Positions 1-6,580 of a stretch of DNA of 64,000 bases are shown in pieces. The position numbers and the translations under genes are program-made. Below the pieces are notes generated by a model, which was not told the DNA's origin, made no database searches, and saw only the letters and a program-made list of their open reading frames with translations. The stretch covers positions 62,001 to 126,000 of the forward strand of contig CAIWCD010000013.1 of the NCBI GenBank assembly GCA_903911145.1, given 5' to 3'. The DNA is from an uncultured delta proteobacterium. GTDB taxonomy: Bacteria > Myxococcota > Myxococcia > Myxococcales > 40CM-4-68-19. Within the stretch, counting starts at the first letter, position 1, and every line of letters starts with the position of its first letter.

Positions 1-375
1 CGCCCATCCGGTTAAAACGCGCCAACCGTCCGCTTCCTTGAGCAACATCAGCGTTTCCTCCTCGGAGGATTGTTGCCCCGCGATGGTCGTGCCCGTCAGC
101 GCGAGCGTAACCCGTGCGTGCTCTCCGTCCTGTTGAACGCTCTCGACCGACACCGCAGTGTTTTTGAGAAGCGCGGACAAGATGCCCGACAGGGAACTCT
201 CCGCCCTGAAGGCGTCGAAGGAACGCGCCGATCGGTCCTTCGTGCTCGCCAGCGCGTAGGCGGCAGCCGCGTCGCCGTGCAGGCGCGCGTTCTCGTAAGC
301 CAATGCCGTCTTCTTGGGACCACCGCAAGCGATAGCAAACATCGCCATCACGGCGAGCCACCTGATTGGTCGCAT
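1..375 (-). CDS. Partial lipoprotein of unknown function (C-terminus outside window)
   Basis: An open frame reads leftward from ATG at 375 off the window edge (125 codons seen). The N-terminus is a lipoprotein signal: MRPIRWLAVMAMFAIAC with lipobox AIAC, so Cys17 would be lipidated. The visible mature part contains a helical stretch rich in Ala (ALAYENARLHGDAAAAYALA) and then beta-like segments ending LLKEADGWRVLTGW, which resembles small NTF2-like or DUF4878-like lipoproteins; that match is only a guess. The start is supported by GGGGGA about six bases upstream. It is divergent from the XRE gene at 452. Whether it is cargo of the integrated element or an old chromosomal gene cannot be told here. 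Confidence 0.7.
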   Translation of the reverse strand, partial: MRPIRWLAVMAMFAIACGGPKKTALAYENARLHGDAAAAYALASTKDRSARSFDAFRAESSLSGILSALLKNTAVSVESVQQDGEHARVTLALTGTTIAGQQSSEEETLMLLKEADGWRVLTGWA

Positions 376-451
376 GTTGGTTCCCCCGAAGCACAGGGTG
401 CTCCGCAAACAGAGCAGCCACGGTAGCGCGAGGTCCTAGCCTCGAGCAACC

Positions 452-676
452 GTGTCCGTCGCAAGCGATCCCCTCCATCGACAGTTCGCCGCCAATGTTC
501 AGCGGTTGATGCTCGAACGAGGGTTGTCGGTGAACAAGCTCGCCGACTTCAGCGGGATTGGTCGTGGACGCCTCTCTGACATCCTCGCAGGGAAAGGCTC
601 TCCGACGTTGCGCACGGTCGGGAGAGTCGCGGATGCCCTCGGCGTGACGGCGGCCGAGTTGGTTGTTTCGAAATAG
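452..676 (+). CDS. Small XRE-family HTH transcriptional regulator
   Basis: A 74-residue protein that is almost only a Cro/CI-type helix-turn-helix: the core runs from about residue 10 (QFAANVQRLMLERGLSVNKL) through GIGRGRLSDILAGKGSPTLRTV to ADALGVTAAEL. It probably represses genes of the integrated element. The GTG start at 452 is chosen because an internal ATG at 509 would cut away helix 1. The gap to the divergent lipoprotein gene holds a short inverted repeat (CGAGG at 429-433, CCTCG at 440-444) that could be its operator. No obvious Shine-Dalgarno sequence precedes the GTG, so the exact start is uncertain. Confidence 0.8.
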   Translation: MSVASDPLHRQFAANVQRLMLERGLSVNKLADFSGIGRGRLSDILAGKGSPTLRTVGRVADALGVTAAELVVSK

Positions 677-774
677 CCGCCTTCGTCTGGCCGTTCGAGG
701 ACAGTGAAGGCAGAACTCGCGTTCCCGCGGGGTCCCATGGGAACGCAAATCGCCGTCTCCGACAGCGTCGCCGC

Positions 775-803
775 TTGACCGCGAGGGCGACAATGTTTAC
801 AGT
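775..803 (+). promoter_or_regulatory. Candidate promoter of the serine recombinase gene
   Basis: TTGACC at 775-780 and TACAGT at 798-803 are separated by exactly 17 bases, and the recombinase ATG follows 26 bases later with GGGAG as ribosome binding site. Five of six -35 bases and four of six -10 bases match the sigma-70 consensus. Confidence 0.5.
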
Positions 804-813
804 GGCAACACTG
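800..813. promoter_or_regulatory. Inverted repeat overlapping the -10 box (possible operator)
   Basis: CAGTG-GCAA-CACTG is a perfect 5-base inverted repeat that begins inside the -10 box and covers the likely transcription start. A second inverted repeat, GTTCCC (721-726) with GGGAAC (739-744) enclosing the palindrome TCCCATGGGA, lies just upstream of the -35 box. Either could bind the XRE or RHH regulators of this element; this is inference. Confidence 0.35.
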
Positions 814-829
814 AACAACGGGAGCGCCG

Positions 830-1504
830 ATGACCCGCACGATCGCCTACCTGAGAGTGAGCACCGACAAGCAGGCCGACCGCGGCGTCAGCCTGGAAGC
901 CCAGCGCGCGAAGGTGGCAGCGTATGCCGAGCTGTACGATCTCGAGCTGTGCGAGGTGATTATTGACGCTGGCGAGAGCGCCAAGTCGCTCGACCGGCCC
1001 GGGCTGCAGCGGGCGCTCGCGATGCTCAAGAAGGGCGAGGCGGAGGCGCTCCTCGTGGTGAAGCTGGACCGCCTCACGCGCAGCGTGCGCGACCTGGGCG
1101 ACCTCGTGGAGCGTTGCTTCTCCCCCGGCAAGGCTGCGCTTCTCTCGGTGGGCGAGCAGATCGACACGCGCAGCGCCGGGGGGCGGCTCGTGCTGAACGT
1201 GCTCGCGAGCGTTTCGCAGTGGGAGCGCGAGGCGATCGGGGAGCGGACGGCGACCGCGATGCAGCATAAGGCTGCTTGCAGTGAGTACACCGGCGGCGCT
1301 GCTCCCTATGGCTATCGCCTCGCCCCCGATGGGGAGCACGTCGAGGAGGTGGCCGAGGAGCAAGCCGTGCTCGCCGCCGCTCGAGAGCTGCGCGCCTCCG
1401 GGCTCTCTCTCCGCGCCGTTGCCGTCGAGCTTGCACGCCTCGGGCATAACGGCCGCACCGGGCGCGCGTTCGGTCCCAAGCAAGTACGCGCGATGGCGGG
1501 CTAG
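830..1504 (+). CDS. Small serine recombinase (resolvase/invertase family)
   Basis: A 224-residue serine recombinase. The catalytic serine is Ser11 in AYLRVSTDKQ, and the resolvase core continues through DAGESAKSLDRPGLQRAL, VVKLDRLTRSVRDL and LNVLASVSQWEREAIGER to about residue 145. The C-terminal part (PYGYR then GLSLRAVAVELARLGH and TGRAFGPKQVRAM) is the start of a recombinase domain carrying a DNA-binding helix-turn-helix. It is far shorter than the large phage integrases of 450-600 residues and lacks their zinc and coiled-coil parts. It may invert or resolve DNA rather than integrate the element, which has its own tyrosine integrase. The next gene starts directly after its TAG. Confidence 0.88.
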   Translation: MTRTIAYLRVSTDKQADRGVSLEAQRAKVAAYAELYDLELCEVIIDAGESAKSLDRPGLQRALAMLKKGEAEALLVVKLDRLTRSVRDLGDLVERCFSPGKAALLSVGEQIDTRSAGGRLVLNVLASVSQWEREAIGERTATAMQHKAACSEYTGGAAPYGYRLAPDGEHVEEVAEEQAVLAAARELRASGLSLRAVAVELARLGHNGRTGRAFGPKQVRAMAG

Positions 1505-1852
1505 GTGGCCACTCGCAGGAAGAGCGGAGCCGGGCTGCCCGTCGATCTGCCCCGCGTCCGGCGCGCGCTGGCCGAGTTAAATCGAATCGCACGCGAACAC
1601 CCGGAAGCATTCAACCGAGATAGAGCGGGCTGGGAAGGTGTGCTCGCCGAGGATGAAGAAATGGCGGATAGCAAAGTCGTAGCGTTCCGGTTCCCTCCAG
1701 CGTTGCAGGACCGAATAGACGGGTACGCAGAGCGGCTCTCCACGCGGGCTGGCGTCGAGGTGACGCGGGCACAGGTCGTCAAGAAGCTCCTCGCGCTGGG
1801 CCTCGACGCCGCAGAGGCGGAGGAGACGGCGACGAGGAAACAAAAGAGGTAG
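1505..1852 (+). CDS. Ribbon-helix-helix-like DNA-binding protein
   Basis: A 115-residue protein starting with GTG immediately after the recombinase stop codon, so the two are translationally coupled. The N-terminal half has no recognisable domain. The C-terminal half (from about residue 57, KVVAFRFPPALQDRIDGYAE, then VTRAQVVKKLLALGLD) has the strand-helix-helix pattern of ribbon-helix-helix regulators. It most likely controls the recombinase operon or assists recombination; no stronger claim is possible. Confidence 0.6.
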   Translation: MATRRKSGAGLPVDLPRVRRALAELNRIAREHPEAFNRDRAGWEGVLAEDEEMADSKVVAFRFPPALQDRIDGYAERLSTRAGVEVTRAQVVKKLLALGLDAAEAEETATRKQKR

Positions 1853-1927
1853 GCTCAAGAGAAGAGCGCGGCACCTGCTCGTAACAGGCCCGCGCTCGTG
1901 ATCGATACAGGCTGGAGGCCGAGACGG

Positions 1928-2644
1928 ATGGCGAGCAGGATACCGCGCAAGCCGACAGCTACGCGAGCCCCCGCCCGGGTACGCGCCAATCGCGGCAACC
2001 GCATCGTCGCAGCCGCAGTACCTGACCTGTCAACGAAGCTTTGGCCAACCATATGGGAGGCCGATGATCCACGTTTCTGGGAAGTCGTTCACGCCCATAT
2101 CGCGGAGGCCGCAGTAATCCTCCGCCTCGGTGCCCGATCGGATAGGTCCAGCGCGGCCGCGTCGCAGATCCTGTCCGGGGTTGATCAACTCTTGCGCGAA
2201 GCCCGCGGGGCTCAGGCATCGTCGAAGAAGAAGCTGAAGCACCTCGCTCGACAGTTTCCCCCATTGAACTGTTCTCAGTGGGACGCGCGGTTGAGCGATC
2301 GCCACGAGGTACTTGAACGGTTGCGATCGCTCTGTGACCAGCGGATCAAGGACGCGCCGAATAAAAACGACGGTCGCGTAGACGCCGCTGAGTTGGCGCT
2401 CACCGCCCTGCCGACCTGGCTTCCTTCAGAAGTGAAACCGATCACGGAAGCAGAAATGCATGAGGCTTGGGTGCGGCTTCAGCGCGTCGTTGGCCAGCGG
2501 GATGATGGGGAGGAACTGATTCGCAAAGCCGGTGTCTCGCTTGGCGTGGCATCCAAGCGCATTCGCAACTGGTTTGACTATCTCAAGAAGAGCGTTGAGC
2601 GGAAGCAACGAAAGCCGTTGGAGAAAAGCGAATCAGCGGATTGA
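1928..2644 (+). CDS. Hypothetical protein of the integrated element
   Basis: A 238-residue protein I do not recognise. The ATG at 1928 is preferred over an in-frame GTG at 1898 because GGAGG (1914-1918) sits nine bases before it. The N-terminus is strongly basic (PRKPTATRAPARVRANRGNR). The C-terminus looks like a small helix-turn-helix: EELIRKAGVSLGVASKRIRN followed by WFDYLKKSVERKQRK. Similar C-terminal HTH segments occur in transcriptional activators, but the rest shows no family match. It lies between the recombinase/RHH pair and the replication-type operon. Confidence 0.6.
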   Translation: MASRIPRKPTATRAPARVRANRGNRIVAAAVPDLSTKLWPTIWEADDPRFWEVVHAHIAEAAVILRLGARSDRSSAAASQILSGVDQLLREARGAQASSKKKLKHLARQFPPLNCSQWDARLSDRHEVLERLRSLCDQRIKDAPNKNDGRVDAAELALTALPTWLPSEVKPITEAEMHEAWVRLQRVVGQRDDGEELIRKAGVSLGVASKRIRNWFDYLKKSVERKQRKPLEKSESAD

Positions 2645-2653
2645 TAGACCTGC

Positions 2654-2676
2654 GGGGACAAGTCGGAGTTGTCCCC
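2654..2676. repeat. Strong hairpin between element genes
   Basis: GGGGACAA (2654-2661) and TTGTCCCC (2669-2676) form a perfect 8-base stem with a 7-base loop just after the stop codon of the unknown gene. No T-run follows, so it is not a classic intrinsic terminator. It may be an operator, an mRNA-stabilising stem or part of an origin. Confidence 0.5.
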
Positions 2677-2701
2677 TAGCAGCATGTAATCAGGTCCCGG
2701 C

Positions 2702-2720
2702 TGCGCGCCTTATGCGCGCA
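2702..2720. promoter_or_regulatory. Hairpin touching the start codon of the small HTH gene
   Basis: TGCGCGC (2702-2708) and GCGCGCA (2714-2720) form a perfect 7-base stem with loop CTTAT. The last base is the A of the ATG start codon. There is no clear Shine-Dalgarno sequence upstream. The stem could occlude the start codon and limit translation of the operon, or act as an operator for the HTH product. Confidence 0.4.
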
Positions 2721-2920
2721 TGACGCTACTCACGAAGCTTCCAGCCCATGTCTTGCGAGAGGTGGCCGTCGCCGCCGACGCGGACCCCCGCACGGTGATT
2801 AAGGTCGTCTCCGGTGTGGCGGTTACACCGCTTGCCCGCAAACGCATCCTTCGCGCCCTGAGGCTCAAGGGCCTCGCCCCACTCTGCGAACCTGCCCCCG
2901 GGGAAGGCGGTGATACGTGA
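2720..2920 (+). CDS. Very small HTH protein at the head of the replication operon
   Basis: A 66-residue protein resembling an isolated LacI/XRE-type helix-turn-helix: LREVAVAADADPRTVIKVVS followed by VTPLARKRILRALRLKGL. Its last codons overlap the primase-polymerase start by four bases (GTGA), so both are translated from one message. It is a likely copy-number or operon regulator of the element. A hairpin touches its start codon. The family assignment rests on pattern only. Confidence 0.6.
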   Translation: MTLLTKLPAHVLREVAVAADADPRTVIKVVSGVAVTPLARKRILRALRLKGLAPLCEPAPGEGGDT

Positions 2921-4002
2921 ACCCGGACGCGCAGCCGCCCGCAGCACCCGAAGCGGCCGACGTTACTGCGACGACCTCCGATAGACTTGATCTAGTCGAG
3001 TGGTACGCGGCAGAGAACGGCTGGGCGCTACTCCCGCTCGAGGCCGCGGGTAAGAAGCCCCGCGCCGATGTGGCGAAGGGCTGGAGTGGCTACCGGCTCA
3101 CTCGCGAGCGCGTCCGCACCACGTTTGCGGGCGGCTGCAACGTGGGCGTCCTCCTCGGCGAACCGTCGGGCGATCTCGTCGACGCGGATCTCGACTGCCA
3201 GGAGGCACTCGAACTGGCGAGCCTGTTCCTCCCCGACGGCGCGCTCACATTCGGTCGAGCTTCTCGCCCCAAGTCGCACGCGCTCTACACCAGCACCGGC
3301 GAACCGCTTTCGTCCCTCGTGGTGGAGGATATCCCTCCCAACGGCAAGGAGCGCGGCGAGATGCTCGTCGAGCTGCGCTCGACAGGGCGGCAGACGATGA
3401 TCCCGCCGAGCATCCACCCGGACGGGGAGCGGGTGGAGTGGACCGCGGATACCGAGGAGCCGCTGCACCCTCAACCGGTGGATGGTGCTGATCTGCGCCG
3501 CCGGGTTGAACTGCTCGGCGCAGCCTGTCTCGTAGCGCGCCACCACCCCGCGGGCTTAGCGGCCGCTCGCGCGTTCGCGACGGGAACCCTGGCCCGCGCG
3601 GACTTGCGCGGCTTGCCAATCAGCGTGCAGGCGAAGATCGCCGAGCTATGCCACGCGCCGAGGGTAGTGGAGGAGCGGCGCTACGTGCGCGCGCCGTCCG
3701 GCGACGGCTGGATCGCCCGCATCAAGGCGATGGGCGTCGCCGGTGTGGCCGCCGCAGTCGGACTCGAAGAGGTTCGCAAGGGCTCGTGGGGTTCGTGCCC
3801 GGCTTGCACGAACGAAAAACGGGGCTCTCGCGATCGGCGCGGAGCAATCGGCATTCGCCGCGACGGGCGCGGGTGGGCCTGCCATGCCTGCAAGACCACC
3901 GGCGATGCCGTCAGCCTCGCGGCGTGGGTGCTCCTCGGTACACCACGCCCAGCGAACTGGCACGAGCTGCGCGCGGCACTCGAAGCCCGGGGCATCTTAT
4001 GA
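2917..4002 (+). CDS. Bifunctional DNA primase/polymerase N-terminal domain protein with zinc ribbon
   Basis: A 361-residue archaeo-eukaryotic-type primase-polymerase. The prim-pol domain covers roughly residues 20-175: YAAENGWALLPLEAAGKKP, GCNVGVLLG, the acidic metal-binding stretch GDLVDADLDC, and later ELRSTGRQTMIPPSIHPDGE. Near the C-terminus a zinc-binding unit uses CPAC (about residues 294-297) and CHAC (about 322-325), reminiscent of the DNA-binding ribbon of primases. Such proteins start replication of plasmids, phages and satellites. It starts with GTG overlapping the upstream HTH gene, and its TGA overlaps the ATG of the DUF3987 gene. Together these form an initiation/unwinding pair for the element. 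Confidence 0.85.
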   Translation: MNPDAQPPAAPEAADVTATTSDRLDLVEWYAAENGWALLPLEAAGKKPRADVAKGWSGYRLTRERVRTTFAGGCNVGVLLGEPSGDLVDADLDCQEALELASLFLPDGALTFGRASRPKSHALYTSTGEPLSSLVVEDIPPNGKERGEMLVELRSTGRQTMIPPSIHPDGERVEWTADTEEPLHPQPVDGADLRRRVELLGAACLVARHHPAGLAAARAFATGTLARADLRGLPISVQAKIAELCHAPRVVEERRYVRAPSGDGWIARIKAMGVAGVAAAVGLEEVRKGSWGSCPACTNEKRGSRDRRGAIGIRRDGRGWACHACKTTGDAVSLAAWVLLGTPRPANWHELRAALEARGIL

Positions 4003-5678
4003 AGGCCGATCTTGACTCGATGTGTGCCCTCGGCGCGTCGGTGGAACGCCCAGAACTGCGCGAAGAACTGGCGCGAGTTGCCGAAGCTCGCGCGCAGCAG
4101 AGCGATGCAACGCCGGTGGACGTCGAACGAGCGCGCAAGGCGCGCGAGGAGGCAAGCGCAGCGGAGTGGCCGGAGCTAATCCCGATCGGCGCACCAGAAG
4201 CGCCGCCCCCCTTTCCGGTCGACCACTTGCCCCACTGGCTGGCCCGCTTTGTCATTGAGGTAGCCGAACAGCTCCAGGTGCCTCTCGACCTGGTGGGGAT
4301 GTGCGTCCTGTCCGTCCTCTCAACAATCTGCGCGCGACGATTCTGGATCTCCCCGCGCACCGGATGGAAGCAACCGGCGCTTCTCTGGACTCTCACGATG
4401 CTTGCCAGCGGCAACCGCAAGACCGCCGCATTCGACCTTGCGACGGCACCTCTTCGCGCATTCGTGAAGAGACGAAGCGCCGACTTGCACAACACTATCG
4501 CCGCGGAGGGATCGCAGCTCCGTGTGCTCAAGAGCAGCCTCGCGCGCGCGGAGAAAAGGGCGTCAGAAGCGAAGGCACCGGAGGAACGCACCGCATCGGA
4601 GATTGAGGCAACGGAGTTTGCGATGCGGGTCGCAACGTTCCGGTTGACGCCCAAGCCGCTGCTGTTTCTCTCAGAGGCGACCCCGGAGCGGCTCGAGGAA
4701 ATGCTCGCCGAGCACGGGCGAGCCGCGGTGCTCGCTGACGAGGCGGGCCTTCTCGGTCTGCTTGCTGGGCGATACGGGAAGAGCGCGCCGAATCTCGACC
4801 CGTTCATCCAAGGCTATGAAGGCAACACCGTCCACGTCGGTCGGATGAAGAAACAGGATGGAAGCGGAGGCGATCGACACGCCGAGGCGGCGCACGTCAC
4901 GCTCGGCCTCGTGCCTCAACCTGATGTGGCATTGCCGCACCTACGTAGCTCAGAGGCATTCGCTGCGACCGGCTTTCTCTGGCGCTTCCTCTTCTCGATG
5001 CCCTGCTCGAAGGTGGGCAATCGCAACGCTCGCGCGGCCGCCGCGTCACAGGAGGTGCTCGAGACCTATTCGGCAAGGATCGGTGAGCTGCTCAACATGA
5101 GCGAGCCGCTACCTGATTGCTCGGGTGATGAGATCCCGGTGCTGCACGCGACCGCCGAGGCTGCGGAGGCCGTGTTGCAGTTCGAGGAGTTGCTCGAGCC
5201 GCGGCTAAGAGCGGGAGAGGGAGACCTTGCCGGGCTTGGCTCTTGGGGGTCAAAACTCCTCGGGCAGCTCGTGCGCCTGGCCGCATTGCTTCACGCGGCC
5301 GAATATCGCGCGAAGCCGGTGGAGACGCCGCTTGATCTATCCACGATGCAGCGCGCGCTCGCGTTCGCGCCCTACTTCATCGCGCACGCACAAGCCGCCC
5401 GGTTCGAGATGCACGTCGACGACAACACCAAGCAGGCGCTGCGCGCGCTCGAGTGGATGCGCCGCCGCGCGAGCGGTGGAGTTCGCATCTTCACCAGGAG
5501 CGAGCTGCACAAGGCGATCGCGAAGAACAAGCCCGTGGATGAGATCGATCCGTTGGTCGCGTTTCTCAAGCGGCACGGTGCGATCCGGGAAATCGCTCCA
5601 CCGAAGGGCACGGTTGGCGCTCCCCGCAAAGCGACGTACGAGGTTCATCCTGAGATCGGCGAGGTGGCCGATGAGTAA
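3999..5678 (+). CDS. DUF3987 family protein, probable replication ATPase/helicase-like
   Basis: A 559-residue protein. The ATG at 3999 overlaps the previous stop (ATGA); the open frame extends upstream but only as an antisense-like shadow. Features are PHWLARFVIEVAEQLQVPLD, a degenerate P-loop LASGNRKT near residue 136 as in DUF3987 proteins, a predicted coiled coil with many Glu/Lys/Ala (about 180-205), LLFLSEATPERLEEML and the acidic VLADEAGLLGLL (Walker B-like). The end is a winged-helix-like region (FTRSELHKAIAKNKPVDEID). DUF3987 proteins commonly follow prim-pol genes in mobile elements and are thought to act in their replication. Conservation of ATP binding is uncertain because the P-loop is atypical. 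Confidence 0.8.
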   Translation: MKADLDSMCALGASVERPELREELARVAEARAQQSDATPVDVERARKAREEASAAEWPELIPIGAPEAPPPFPVDHLPHWLARFVIEVAEQLQVPLDLVGMCVLSVLSTICARRFWISPRTGWKQPALLWTLTMLASGNRKTAAFDLATAPLRAFVKRRSADLHNTIAAEGSQLRVLKSSLARAEKRASEAKAPEERTASEIEATEFAMRVATFRLTPKPLLFLSEATPERLEEMLAEHGRAAVLADEAGLLGLLAGRYGKSAPNLDPFIQGYEGNTVHVGRMKKQDGSGGDRHAEAAHVTLGLVPQPDVALPHLRSSEAFAATGFLWRFLFSMPCSKVGNRNARAAAASQEVLETYSARIGELLNMSEPLPDCSGDEIPVLHATAEAAEAVLQFEELLEPRLRAGEGDLAGLGSWGSKLLGQLVRLAALLHAAEYRAKPVETPLDLSTMQRALAFAPYFIAHAQAARFEMHVDDNTKQALRALEWMRRRASGGVRIFTRSELHKAIAKNKPVDEIDPLVAFLKRHGAIREIAPPKGTVGAPRKATYEVHPEIGEVADE

Positions 5679-5910
5679 CGTCCCGAATCGGCCGTTGGTC
5701 GCTGCAGAGTGCTTGTGGACGGTGCGCGACGTTGCCGCGTTCCTCCAAGTTGGCCGGAACGCTATCTACGGCATGGCTCAGAGTGGGGAGATCCCGAGCT
5801 TGCGCGTTGGTGCGCGCGTGCGCTTCGTGCCCGATGAGATCCGCGCTTGGCTCGCTCGACAGCGCGCGCCGAATGCAACCGTGCTTCCGATGACCAAGGA
5901 GGTTGCGTGA
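5671..5910 (+). CDS. Excisionase-like MerR/HTH_17 DNA-binding protein
   Basis: A 79-residue protein starting with ATG at 5671, eight bases inside the end of the DUF3987 gene. It shows the helix_turn_helix_17 pattern: LWTVRDVAAFLQVGRNAIYG, then GEIPSLRVGARVRFVPDEIR and AWL. Small proteins of this type act as recombination directionality factors (Xis) or regulators in integrated elements. Because a tyrosine integrase is encoded 0.7 kb away, a role in excision is plausible but not proven. Confidence 0.8.
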   Translation: MSNVPNRPLVAAECLWTVRDVAAFLQVGRNAIYGMAQSGEIPSLRVGARVRFVPDEIRAWLARQRAPNATVLPMTKEVA

Positions 5911-5939
5911 TTCGGGTCGCCGAAGGTAGTATTTCAGGT

Positions 5940-6194
5940 ATGACAACCGCCAAGATCGCAATCACGGTGCCGGAGGATGTGCTGGAGAAGGCGCGCCTCT
6001 CAGTGCGCAAAGGAAGCGCGCGGAGTTTGAGCGCCTATATCAGCCGCGCGATGGAGCAGAAGGTGATGCTCGACGATCTCGATTCGTTGCTGGCGGAGAT
6101 GCTCGACGCCTCCGGCGGTCCGTTGAGCGCGAGCGAGAAGCAGGAAGCAGATGCGGCGCTCGGCCTTTCTCACAAGAAACGGCGAGCGCGATGA
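5940..6194 (+). CDS. VapB-like ribbon-helix-helix antitoxin
   Basis: An 84-residue protein: an N-terminal ribbon-helix-helix (TTAKIAITVPEDVLEKARLS, then SLSAYISRAMEQ) for DNA binding and dimerisation, followed by an acidic, probably flexible toxin-binding tail (LDDLDSLLAEMLDASGG). The ATG at 5940 is chosen because the motif begins right after it. The stop codon overlaps the ATG of the PIN-domain gene (ATGA), the usual arrangement of type II antitoxin-toxin operons. It should neutralise the downstream nuclease and autoregulate the pair. Confidence 0.82.
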   Translation: MTTAKIAITVPEDVLEKARLSVRKGSARSLSAYISRAMEQKVMLDDLDSLLAEMLDASGGPLSASEKQEADAALGLSHKKRRAR

Positions 6195-6568
6195 CGGGTA
6201 TGACTCTCGACAGCGGAGCACTGATCGCGTTCGAGCGCGGAGAGCGATCGGTTGTCGCGATCGTCGCCCGAGCACTAGAGCATCGGATGAAACTGGCCGT
6301 GCCTGCGGGTGTGATCGGGCAGGTCTGGCGGGATGGCCGCAAGCAGGCTCGCTTGGCGCGCCTCCTGGCCTCGAGCGTGATCGAGATCGAGCCGCTCGAC
6401 GACGCCCGCGCTCGGGCCGCCGGGCAGCTCTGTGGTGCAACCGGGACCGCCGACGTGATCGATGCATCTGTCGCGCTCTGCGCGCAGGCACGCGGCCACG
6501 GAGTCCTGACCTCGGACCCTGACGATCTCTCCCGGCTTGGCCCGTCGCTCCGTCTCGTCGTCATCTAG
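6191..6568 (+). CDS. PIN-domain toxin (VapC-like ribonuclease)
   Basis: A 125-residue PIN-domain protein. Acidic metal-binding residues are visible at Asp7 (TLDSGALIAFERG), in the GTADVIDASVALCA segment and in LTSDPDDL near the C-terminus, matching the order in VapC RNases that cleave tRNA or rRNA. It overlaps the antitoxin gene by four bases. A second in-frame ATG at 6200 would also retain Asp7. In an integrated element this pair would favour maintenance by post-segregational killing. Confidence 0.82.
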   Translation: MTGMTLDSGALIAFERGERSVVAIVARALEHRMKLAVPAGVIGQVWRDGRKQARLARLLASSVIEIEPLDDARARAAGQLCGATGTADVIDASVALCAQARGHGVLTSDPDDLSRLGPSLRLVVI

Positions 6569-6580
6569 TGGAGGCTTTGA

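Noticed and set aside
1-700. Left attachment repeat of the integrated element
   Set aside because: No stretch matching the tRNA 3' end (gggcgatagtggattcgaac or its parts) was found; the left end is probably outside the window.
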